Assembly (NCBI GenBank): GCA_003158895.1
Contig: PMLO01000167.1
Span: forward strand, 2,810 to 8,176
Reading direction: 5' to 3'
DNA from: Propionibacteriaceae bacterium
GTDB lineage: Bacteria > Actinomycetota > Actinomycetes > Propionibacteriales > Propionibacteriaceae
DNA: 5,367 nucleotides
Shown here: positions 1 to 5,367 of the stretch, piece after piece
How positions within the stretch are numbered: position 1 is the stretch's first letter
Layout of the letters: the number at the start of each line of letters is the position of its first letter
Made by a program: the position numbers and the translations under genes
The notes under the pieces: model-generated
What the model saw: only the letters and a program-made list of their open reading frames with translations
Told to the model about the DNA's origin: nothing
The model's database searches: none

Positions 1-790
1 GCCCGGTCCGGTGCGCTGGTTCGCAACCACCACGGCGCGTCCCGCCGCTGGATCGTCGCCGAGGTCGAGAACTCGCTGCGGCGGCTGGGTACCGACCACA
101 TCGACCTGTACCAGCTGCACCGCCCCAACCCCGGCACGAACATCGAGGAGACGCTCGGCGCGCTCGACGACCTCGTACGCGCCGGCAAGGTGCTCTACAT
201 CGGCCACTCCGCGTTCCAGGCGAGCCAGATCGTCGAGGCGCAGTGGGCGGCGCGGGACCGGCTGCTCGTACGACCGGTGAGCGAGCAGCTCTCCTACTCG
301 CTGCTGGTCCGTACGCCTGAGATCGACGTGCTGCCCACGGCCCTGCGTCACCACATGAGCGTGATCTGCTACTCGCCACTGGCCGGCGGCTGGCTGAGCG
401 GCAAGTGGCGCAAGGGCGTCGAGGCACCGACACCGTCCACCGGGCGCGGAGCGAGCGGGCTGTTCAAGACCCGGGTACGACCTCGACAACCCGGCGAACG
501 CCGGCAAGCTCGACGCGGCCGATGCCCTCGCTGCCCTCGCCGAGGACAACGGCATGTCCCTCGTGGAGCTGGCAATCGCGTTCGTCGTGAACCACCCGGG
601 CATCACGAGCGCGATCATCGGCCCGCGCACCATGGACCAGCTCACGACCCAGTTGCCCGCGGCTGACATCGCGCTGTCACCCGATGTCCTCGACCGGATC
701 GACGAGATCGTGGCACCCGGTACGACGCCGAACTTCTTCGACACCGCGTACGTGAATCCCGCCCTCACGGCGGCATCACTGCGGCGCTGA
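1..790 (+). pseudogene. Aldo/keto reductase, 5' end missing and frameshifted
   Basis: This is an NADPH-dependent aldo/keto reductase, a cytosolic TIM-barrel enzyme that reduces carbonyl compounds; its substrate cannot be told from sequence. The gene enters from the left edge, so the start and roughly 70-80 N-terminal residues, including the catalytic Asp, Tyr and Lys, lie outside. About 158 codons are read in frame 1 (1-474). They include GTDHIDLYQLHRPNP with the catalytic His at visible residue 40 (118-120), and SPLAGGWLSGK. The continuation from about 476 to the TGA at 788-790 (104 codons) is in frame 2. It carries IIGPRTMDQL, the C-terminal cofactor-binding segment of the family. Removing one G from the GGG at 473-475 restores KTRYDLDNPAN, which fits the family. 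Without that correction the protein would run into an arginine-rich tail and stop at 664-666. The gene is either a recent pseudogene or carries a sequencing error. The family call is firm; its broken state depends on the read being correct. Confidence 0.88.
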
Positions 791-801
791 AGAGCCGCCC
801 G

Positions 802-839
802 CGTCGTTGGAAAGCCGACGTAGGTTCGACCAGAGGTCG
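802..839 (+). terminator. Two small hairpins after the aldo/keto reductase (weak)
   Basis: Two short inverted repeats sit in the 70-base gap between the aldo/keto reductase stop and the SDR start. CGTCG (802-806) pairs with CGACG (816-820) across a 9-base loop, and CGACC (827-831) pairs with GGTCG (835-839) across a 3-base loop. Each stem is only 5 bp and no T run follows, so this is at best a weak or Rho-assisted terminator. It could equally be chance in GC-rich DNA. Confidence 0.2.
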
Positions 840-860
840 GCACCCACCGAGGGAGTTCAC

Positions 861-1616
861 ATGGATCATGTACGTGTCGCGCTGGTCACGGGAGCCAACC
901 AAGGAGTCGGGTTCGAGGTCGCGAAGGAGCTTGTCGCGCATGGGGTCACTGTGCTGGTCGGGTCCCGCAACGTCGAGCGTGGCGAGGCGGCTGCTCAGCA
1001 GATCGGGCCCGGAGCGATCCCCATCCAGCTCGACGTGACGGATGCGGCGTCGATTTCCGCCGCAGCCGACGGGATCCGCACGGAGTTCGGTCGCCTGGAC
1101 CTGCTCGTCAACAACGCGGCGATCTCGAACACGAGCGCAGGGGCTCGCTCGCTGCAGGAGTACACCGCAACGTCGCGCGCGAGCAACGTGTCTCTCGATG
1201 AGGTGCGAGCGATCTGGGAGACCAACGTGTTCGGCGTCCTCGCCGTCTACCAGGCGATGCTTCCGTTGCTGCGTGAGTCGTCGGACGCTCGGATCGTCAA
1301 CGTGTCGAGCGGCGTCGGCTCGCTGACCATGAACGCGGACCCGTCCTACCCCAGCCGCGCGATGTTCAGCCCGGGCTACTCCGCGTCCAAGACCGCGCTC
1401 AACGCCGTGACGCTCGCGATGATGCTGGAGCTGGAGCCGACCGACATCAAGGTCAACCTGGTCTCCCCGGGGTTCACCAAGACGAACCTCAACGGGTACG
1501 AAGGGACACAGTCCGTCGAAGAGGGGTCCCGCGAGGTCGTACGAGTGGCGCTGCTCGGCCCTGACGGTCCGACCGGTACGTTCACGCGCTGGGAGAACGC
1601 CACCATCCCGTGGTGA
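861..1616 (+). CDS. SDR-family NAD(P)-dependent oxidoreductase
   Basis: This is a 251-residue classical short-chain dehydrogenase/reductase, a soluble Rossmann-fold enzyme that oxidises an alcohol or reduces a carbonyl using NAD(P)(H). The nucleotide-binding motif TGANQGVG is at residues 10-17, NNAA at 84-87, the structural/catalytic Asn at 122 (TNVFG), the catalytic Ser at about 150 (NVSSGVG), and YSASK with Tyr173 and Lys177. All active-site residues are present. Arg36 after the second beta strand (GSRN) favours NADPH. The Ser-Tyr spacing of 23 residues is about 10 longer than in FabG, and the NNAA-to-Asn segment is also longer, which resembles carbonyl-reductase-like SDRs more than FabG. 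I start at ATG 861 because GAGGGAG (849-855) lies 5 bases upstream and the protein then begins just before the first beta strand. An in-frame TTG at 807 would add 18 residues unlike the family. It may be co-transcribed with the upstream aldo/keto reductase. Substrate unknown. Confidence 0.93.
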   Translation: MDHVRVALVTGANQGVGFEVAKELVAHGVTVLVGSRNVERGEAAAQQIGPGAIPIQLDVTDAASISAAADGIRTEFGRLDLLVNNAAISNTSAGARSLQEYTATSRASNVSLDEVRAIWETNVFGVLAVYQAMLPLLRESSDARIVNVSSGVGSLTMNADPSYPSRAMFSPGYSASKTALNAVTLAMMLELEPTDIKVNLVSPGFTKTNLNGYEGTQSVEEGSREVVRVALLGPDGPTGTFTRWENATIPW

Positions 1617-1649
1617 ACCCTCCCGCGGGCCTCACGACGTAACTCCGCG

Positions 1650-2054
1650 CTACGTGACGACCAGATCCGATCCGTCGGTGGTGGCCGTCTTGGGGATCAG
1701 GGGCTTCGTCGTCGGGCCGTTCACGACCGAGCCGTCGACGATCGAGTAGGCGGACCCGTGACAGGGACACACGATGTTCTTGCCTTGGATCGTGGCCACG
1801 ATGCACCCCTGGTGCTGGCAGACAGCCGAGAATGCCTTGTACGTGCCGGCGGTCGCCTGGGTGACGACGACCTTGTCGTCTGCCCGGATCACGCCACCAC
1901 CCACAGGGATGTCCGACAGGGGGATTCGCAGGGCCGCTGCGCTGCCCGCCGCAGTGGACGCGGTGCCCCCGGTGGCTGGGGTACTGCATGCTGCCACTCC
2001 CCCGATGGCGAGGGCGCTCAGGCCGAACAGCTGAAAGACGGTGCGACGTTCCAT
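1650..2054 (-). CDS. Rieske [2Fe-2S] lipoprotein, Tat-exported
   Basis: This is a 134-residue electron-transfer protein with one Rieske [2Fe-2S] cluster, predicted to be anchored outside the cytoplasmic membrane. The N-terminus has a twin-arginine motif (Arg3-Arg4, RRTVF), a hydrophobic stretch (about 9-22) and a lipobox VAAC with lipidated Cys23. A Ser/Thr/Ala/Gly-rich linker (24-41) precedes the Rieske domain. Box 1 is CQHQGC (79-84) and box 2 is CPCHGS (96-101). By homology the ligands are Cys79, His81, Cys96 and His99, with a Cys84-Cys98 disulfide. Ser101 and Tyr103 match the bc1 Rieske residues that raise redox potential. The start at 2054 is set by AAGGAG (2060-2065) five bases upstream; a further upstream start at 2102 would add a charged stretch ahead of the signal peptide. 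The protein is much shorter than the actinobacterial QcrA subunit and no cytochrome b or c gene is adjacent, so it is probably not the bc1 Rieske subunit. Its partner is unknown. Confidence 0.93.
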   Translation of the reverse strand: MERRTVFQLFGLSALAIGGVAACSTPATGGTASTAAGSAAALRIPLSDIPVGGGVIRADDKVVVTQATAGTYKAFSAVCQHQGCIVATIQGKNIVCPCHGSAYSIVDGSVVNGPTTKPLIPKTATTDGSDLVVT

Positions 2055-2128
2055 CCTGGCTCCTTCGCCGTGGCGTCGGTGGACCCGACGATGCGTGCCC
2101 ACCGTCTTGTCCGGTGAGCCCCACTGGA

Positions 2129-2156
2129 TGAACGTCAGCAGGCACCTGGTGGTTCA
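2129..2156 (-). promoter_or_regulatory. Candidate ECF-sigma promoter for the Rieske gene
   Basis: On the minus strand TGAACC (2156-2151), a 16-base spacer and CGTTCA (2134-2129) form the layout of many extracytoplasmic-function sigma promoters, whose -35 is often (T/G)GAAC and whose -10 often contains CGT. Transcription would begin near 2120-2124, giving a leader of about 70 bases before the Rieske ATG. The outer halves TGAAC and GTTCA are also mirror images, so the site could instead be a repressor operator. This rests on motif resemblance alone; no sigma gene is in the window. Confidence 0.3.
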
Positions 2157-2184
2157 CCCGTCAAGGCGTGGTGCCCCCGTGTCA

Positions 2185-2207
2185 CCGGCTGGCCGGCCGG
2201 CCGGCGG
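2185..2207. repeat. GGCC-rich self-complementary stretch after the hydrolase stop
   Basis: Immediately downstream of the hydrolase stop (2210-2212, minus strand) lies a run of three GGCC units (2191-2202), flanked by CCGGC and GGCGG, which can fold on itself in several registers. It may slow or end transcription of the leftward operon. No T tract follows, so it is not a standard intrinsic terminator. The self-complementarity is directly visible; the function is inferred. Confidence 0.4.
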
Positions 2208-2209
2208 GA

Positions 2210-2959
2210 TCACTCCCCGGTCGTGGCGAGCGGCGGGCTGAGGTGCTTGTCGAAGAAGGCCAGGATGCGGGCGCGGGCGTCGTGGGCCGCGTCGGGCTCG
2301 TACCCGTTGTGCATGATCGGTCCGAAGACAGCGAAGAGGGCGGGGGAAGACTCTCCTGCCCCGACCCGATCGTTGAGGAACGCGTGTCCGGCGGAGGCGT
2401 ACTCCTTCACGTCATGGTCCACTCCGACCTCGGTGAGTGCGCTCTCGAGCCGTGCCGCGGCGCCACGCAGCGATTGGTCCTTGCCGCCGAAGCTGCCCAC
2501 GATGGGGCACGCGGTCTTCAGGAAGCCCGCCGAGTACGCGCCCTTGTCGGCGGTGCCGTAGTTCACGCTGGCGACGGCGAAGCCGCGCTCGGGGGCGAGC
2601 AGCAGCGCGAGGCCGCCGCCCAGGCAGAACCCGATCACGCCTACGGTGCCGGTGCACTCAGGCTGTTCAGTGAGCCACAGCCGCGCCGCGTCGAGGTCGT
2701 CGAAGGTCGGCCCACTGCGGTCGCGTGCGTCCCGCATGATCGAGACCATGCACGCGAGCTTGCTGCGGCCACGGAACAGATCGGGGGCGATGGCGAGGTA
2801 GCCGGCATCGGCCAGCCAGTCCGCCTGGGCCCGGATCTCGTCACCCAGACCGAACGCATCGTGGACCACGACGACGCCTGGGAAGGGCCCCGGTCCCGCG
2901 GGTGTCGCCACGTACGCGGGCAGGTCGCCGCGAGGAGACGGGATCGTGGTGTTCGCCAT
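2210..2959 (-). CDS. Dienelactone hydrolase family protein
   Basis: This is a 249-residue alpha/beta-hydrolase of the dienelactone hydrolase family, cytosolic, with no signal peptide. Characterised members open dienelactone to maleylacetate in chlorocatechol breakdown, but many family members act on other esters or lactones. The nucleophile motif GFCLGGG (110-116) has Cys112 in place of the usual Ser. Asp161 (GGKDQS) and His192 (GHAFLN) complete the Cys-Asp-His triad. HDAFGL (33-38) corresponds to the HEIFG segment of classical enzymes, with Asp34 where those have the Glu that interacts with the resting cysteine. Length is normal for the family. The start MANTTIPSP fits the family's N-terminus, but no clear ribosome-binding site precedes it, so translation may depend on the upstream gene or be inefficient. 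It lies 57 bases after the saccharopine-dehydrogenase-like gene on the same strand. No other aromatic-degradation gene is present, so the chlorocatechol role is not supported. Confidence 0.9.
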   Translation of the reverse strand: MANTTIPSPRGDLPAYVATPAGPGPFPGVVVVHDAFGLGDEIRAQADWLADAGYLAIAPDLFRGRSKLACMVSIMRDARDRSGPTFDDLDAARLWLTEQPECTGTVGVIGFCLGGGLALLLAPERGFAVASVNYGTADKGAYSAGFLKTACPIVGSFGGKDQSLRGAAARLESALTEVGVDHDVKEYASAGHAFLNDRVGAGESSPALFAVFGPIMHNGYEPDAAHDARARILAFFDKHLSPPLATTGE

Positions 2960-3016
2960 CGGCCAAGACTGGCACGGGACGTACGACCGGGGCCACGGTC
3001 CCGGGATACGAGCGGC

Positions 3017-4126
3017 TCAGGAGGGACTGTCGGGTTCCACCTGCTCGAGACCAGCATCCCGCGCGGCGGCACCTAGAGCCTCGAGGCCGAACGCGGCAAC
3101 CGGTCCGAGGGCCCCCGTCTGGGTGATCGCACCCCGAGCCGCCTCAACGGAGGCCCAGGCCAGGATGCGAGCCGTGAAGTCGTACCCGTTGGGGCCATGC
3201 ATCTCGATGCGGTGGATCAGCTCGCCGGAGGCAGAGCGCGCCTCCGCGACGATCATCGACCCGGAGCGCGACCGGGCCTCGGCATCAGGTCCACCGGTAG
3301 AGCCCTCCGACCCGAGGATCGAGTAGAGCTTCGCACCGACCCCCGGGATCCTCTTCGCCCCGGACACGATGGCGGTGAGCGCCGGAGTCACCCTCCCACC
3401 GAACCCGGGGCGGCCGAGCAGCACGTCGATGTCGCGCAGGTGCGGGTGGAGACGAGGTACCGCGAAGTGCTCGGAGCCCCCGACGCTGATCCCCTGGAGC
3501 ACGGTGCCGTCGTCAAGGGTGAAGCGGCGAACCCGGGCTCCGGTGCGCTCGCTGCGCAAACGCCCGCCCCGTAGGGCGAATGAGGGATCGAGGATGGCGC
3601 CCGCCGTGCTGGCCTTGGTCCCCCCGCTGATACCGGACGATCCTTCGCTGAAGTACCCCACCTCAAGACGGGTGGCCCCTGGCCCGGCGGCTCGAAGAAC
3701 ACGCTCCGCCGCGAGATTCCCGGGAACGAAGTCATAGCCGAACGCTGTGAGGAGAGCTGCTCCTGCGCGGGCGGCCGCGGGTCCGTACTGCTCGAAGACC
3801 CGACGGATGAAGGTGGGCTCGCCGGTCGTGTCGACATAGACAGCGCCCGCGGCGATTGCCGCCTCGACCGCGGCCTCGCCCCAGCGAGCGAACGGTCCCA
3901 CCGTGCTGATCAGCACGTCGCCGCGCTCCACCAAGGAACGCACGGACGCCGCATCGGTGACGTCGGCGAGACGTGTCTCCAGCCCACCCAACTCCTTGGC
4001 GAGCGTGTCCAGGCGTTCGGGCGAACGCGCCGCGAGGACAGGGGCGACACCACGCTCGACCAGAGCCCTTGCCGTCAGGTCACCGGTGTATCCCGTCGCC
4101 CCAAGAATCACGATGCGACCGCTCAT
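3017..4126 (-). CDS. Saccharopine dehydrogenase-like NADP-binding protein
   Basis: This 369-residue protein has an N-terminal Rossmann domain of the saccharopine dehydrogenase NADP-binding type, beginning directly with the dinucleotide motif GATGYTG (9-15). Further family signs are ADVTDAASV (54-62), STVGPFARWG (74-83), YVDTTGEPTF (97-106) and GYDFVPGNLA (130-139). True saccharopine dehydrogenases act in lysine metabolism. This shorter, GATGYTG-starting form is closer to the actinobacterial group that includes the mycobacterial trans-acting enoyl reductase (Rv2953), so a reductase acting on a lipid or polyketide is possible but unproven. The start at 4126 has an excellent site GGAGGAGG (4139-4132) five bases away; an in-frame GTG at 4141 overlaps that site and is less likely. 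It begins 33 bases after the FAD oxidoreductase stop and is followed 57 bases later by the hydrolase, which suggests one operon. The substrate cannot be assigned. Confidence 0.88.
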   Translation of the reverse strand: MSGRIVILGATGYTGDLTARALVERGVAPVLAARSPERLDTLAKELGGLETRLADVTDAASVRSLVERGDVLISTVGPFARWGEAAVEAAIAAGAVYVDTTGEPTFIRRVFEQYGPAAARAGAALLTAFGYDFVPGNLAAERVLRAAGPGATRLEVGYFSEGSSGISGGTKASTAGAILDPSFALRGGRLRSERTGARVRRFTLDDGTVLQGISVGGSEHFAVPRLHPHLRDIDVLLGRPGFGGRVTPALTAIVSGAKRIPGVGAKLYSILGSEGSTGGPDAEARSRSGSMIVAEARSASGELIHRIEMHGPNGYDFTARILAWASVEAARGAITQTGALGPVAAFGLEALGAAARDAGLEQVEPDSPS

Positions 4127-4159
4127 GTACGCCTCCTCCACTCGGACGCTACCGCGACG

Positions 4160-5254
4160 TCACTCTCGTGAGCTGAGCAGCTGCTGGAACCGGTCGATCA
4201 TGAGGTCCCGGCCCTTGGCGTTGGCGACCTGCTCCCTGGTGGCGAGGTCACCGTTGGCGAGCTGGCCCGTACCGTGCGTGGGTCCGAGCGGGAGCATGAT
4301 CGATACGGGGTTCAGGGTGTAGTCGCTCGCGTCGCCGCCATCGATGGCGGCGAGGATGTTCGCCGCGGCGATCTGGGCTTGGCGGCCCGCCACGCTGGCT
4401 CGGTTGATGTCGATGTCGGCGATGTCGCCGATCGCGTACACCCGATCGTGGCCGACCACGGTGAGTCGCGGCGTGACGTGCAGGTACGCCCCCGTGGCCA
4501 TGGCGCCGGCCAGATCTCCGGCAACGTAGTCGGTGGTGGGCTGGACGCCGAATGTACGGAACCAGATATCGCCCTCGATGCGGGCGCCGGACGCGGTGGT
4601 CACGGCGAACGCGCCCAGCTCTCCCAACGGCGTGGCGGGCGGCTCGAGGAGCGACGCGCCCAGCACTCGCTGCACGCCGAGCTCGTCCAGCTGGCGGTTG
4701 AGCTCGTCGCGCAGCTGCGCTCCGTACGGTCCGGGAAGGATCTCGGGAGCCTGGTCGACGAGGGTGATGGTCTTGTCGGGCCAGGCGGCGGCGATTTCTC
4801 CGGCGAACTCCAGCCCCACCGCTCCCGACCCCAGAAGCATCACGCGTCGAGCGGCGCTGAGCTGCTCGTACGTGTGCCGATAGCGGGCGATGGCTTCGAC
4901 ACTGTCGTCACGGTCGCTCTTGGCCGGGTACGGATAGGTCGAGCCTGTCGCGAGGACGACGAAGTCCGGTCGCAGGACCCTCCCGGACGCCAGCTCGACC
5001 TGGGTGCCGTCCACGCGTACGGCTCGGTCACGGATGACCTCGCCGTTCTCGAGCAGCCGGTCGTACGGCAAGAAGATCTGCGGAGCGACGGTGGGGTCGA
5101 CCGCGGCACGCAGCGCGGCGACGTTGTGGACGAATGCGTCTCGCGGCTCGACGAGGGTGACCTGCGTTCGTGCGTCCAGGGCCTTGGCAACGGCCACGCC
5201 CCCGTAGCCGCCACCGACGACGACCACGGTGGGGAGCTGCTTGTCTTCCGTCAT
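4160..5254 (-). CDS. FAD/NAD(P)H oxidoreductase, AIFM2/NDH-2-like
   Basis: This is a 364-residue two-dinucleotide-fold flavoprotein of the pyridine nucleotide-disulfide oxidoreductase superfamily. The FAD-binding motif GGGYGG is at 14-19, the ATG motif at 102-104 (LATGSTYPYP), the NAD(P)H-binding motif GSGAVG at 142-147, and the second FAD motif AIGD at 274-277. No CxxxxC redox-active pair follows the first FAD fold, so it is not a disulfide reductase. This architecture and the SIMLPLGPTHGTGQL stretch (318-332) resemble AIFM2/FSP1-type and type II NADH dehydrogenase-like enzymes, which move electrons from NAD(P)H to quinones. No membrane segment is visible, so any membrane contact would be peripheral. 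The start ATG at 5254 has GGAGGAA (5268-5262) seven bases upstream; a longer in-frame reading to 5359 would overlap the preceding gene and add a low-complexity tail. It lies 34 bases after the preceding partial gene and 33 before the next. The electron acceptor is unknown. Confidence 0.9.
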   Translation of the reverse strand: MTEDKQLPTVVVVGGGYGGVAVAKALDARTQVTLVEPRDAFVHNVAALRAAVDPTVAPQIFLPYDRLLENGEVIRDRAVRVDGTQVELASGRVLRPDFVVLATGSTYPYPAKSDRDDSVEAIARYRHTYEQLSAARRVMLLGSGAVGLEFAGEIAAAWPDKTITLVDQAPEILPGPYGAQLRDELNRQLDELGVQRVLGASLLEPPATPLGELGAFAVTTASGARIEGDIWFRTFGVQPTTDYVAGDLAGAMATGAYLHVTPRLTVVGHDRVYAIGDIADIDINRASVAGRQAQIAAANILAAIDGGDASDYTLNPVSIMLPLGPTHGTGQLANGDLATREQVANAKGRDLMIDRFQQLLSSRE

Positions 5255-5288
5255 CTGAGTCTTCCTCCGTCGACCTGGATGGGTGCCT

Positions 5289-5367
5289 TCAGCTGATGGC
5301 TGTGCGTACGACGGGGGCGAACTCCTCGCCGTACCTGCTGATCGAGTCTGACACGGCACCCTCAGGC
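5289..5367 (-). CDS. C-terminal fragment of an unidentified protein
   Basis: At the right edge the minus strand reads 25 codons ending in RYGEEFAPVVRTAIS, then TGA at 5291-5289. It lies 34 bases before the FAD oxidoreductase start and uses the local codon style, including GTA-CGC for Val-Arg, so it is probably the end of the preceding operon gene. The short tail faintly recalls the C-termini of luciferase-like flavin/F420 oxidoreductases, but it is too short to assign. The rest of the gene is outside the window. Confidence 0.55.
   Translation of the reverse strand, partial: PEGAVSDSISRYGEEFAPVVRTAIS

Noticed and set aside
554..790. Separate small gene starting at ATG 554
   Set aside because: The sequence is the C-terminal part of the aldo/keto reductase and homology extends upstream of this ATG in the same frame, so it is a frameshift fragment and not an independent gene.
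1617..1649. Bidirectional terminator between the convergent SDR and Rieske genes
   Set aside because: Only an 8-base palindrome without a loop (1622-1629) and a 5-bp stem with a 16-base loop (1624-1628 with 1645-1649) are seen, with no T runs; too weak to call.
1650..2054. Rieske subunit QcrA of the cytochrome bc1 complex
   Set aside because: Actinobacterial QcrA is much longer with several membrane helices and sits in a qcrCAB operon. This protein is 134 residues with a lipoprotein signal and none of those neighbours.
1582..2157. 191-codon minus-strand frame overlapping the Rieske gene
   Set aside because: The Rieske frame has the signal peptide, the cluster ligands and a ribosome site. 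This one is Arg/Pro/Gly/His-rich with no motif.
2146..2175. TTGACG on the minus strand (2167-2162) as a housekeeping -35 box
   Set aside because: No TATAAT-like -10 is found 16-19 bases downstream, so a sigma-70-type promoter is not supported there.
2168..3076. Open reading frame of 302 codons on the plus strand opposite the hydrolase gene
   Set aside because: It is the antisense shadow of a gene with a complete catalytic triad. Such open frames are usual in GC-rich DNA, and its translation shows no recognisable domain.
4274..5296. Open reading frame of 340 codons on the plus strand opposite the FAD oxidoreductase gene
   Set aside because: The minus strand carries all FAD and NAD(P)H motifs, whereas this reading is Gly/Arg/Val/Asp-rich with no domain, as expected of a GC-driven shadow.

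Overview
The window is high-GC DNA, about two thirds G+C by eye. Its genes are tightly packed, start with strong GGAGG-type ribosome sites and strongly prefer C or G at third codon positions. Together with a Tat-exported Rieske lipoprotein and a mycobacterial-type saccharopine-dehydrogenase-like protein, this points to an actinomycete (Actinomycetota). A Nocardioides/Kribbella-like lineage is possible, but that is a guess. No tRNA, rRNA, CRISPR array, insertion sequence or phage gene was seen.

Layout. The left part reads rightward. It starts inside an aldo/keto reductase gene (1-790) that lacks its beginning and carries a one-base frameshift at a GGG run (473-475). A complete short-chain dehydrogenase (861-1616) follows. 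From 1650 to the right edge every gene reads leftward. In transcription order these are the last 25 codons of an unidentified protein (5289-5367), an FAD/NAD(P)H oxidoreductase of the AIFM2/type II NADH dehydrogenase class (4160-5254), a saccharopine-dehydrogenase-like NADP-binding protein (3017-4126), a dienelactone-hydrolase-family protein (2210-2959) and a Rieske [2Fe-2S] lipoprotein (1650-2054). The SDR and Rieske genes converge across 33 bases.

How the genes may work together. The gaps of 34, 33 and 57 bases between the four rightmost genes suggest one leftward operon. The 155-base gap before the Rieske gene contains a GGCC-rich self-complementary stretch just after the hydrolase stop and a candidate ECF-sigma promoter, so the Rieske gene probably has its own transcription start. 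Five of the six identified genes encode redox proteins and the sixth is an alpha/beta hydrolase. A shared role in redox or detoxification metabolism is possible, but no complete pathway can be named.

I see no clearly new multi-gene system here. The observations most worth a second look are the frameshift in the aldo/keto reductase, the stand-alone Rieske lipoprotein with bc1-like cluster-tuning residues, the ECF-like promoter before it, and a marked excess of the palindrome CGTACG (12 copies), partly due to valine GTA codons placed before arginine.
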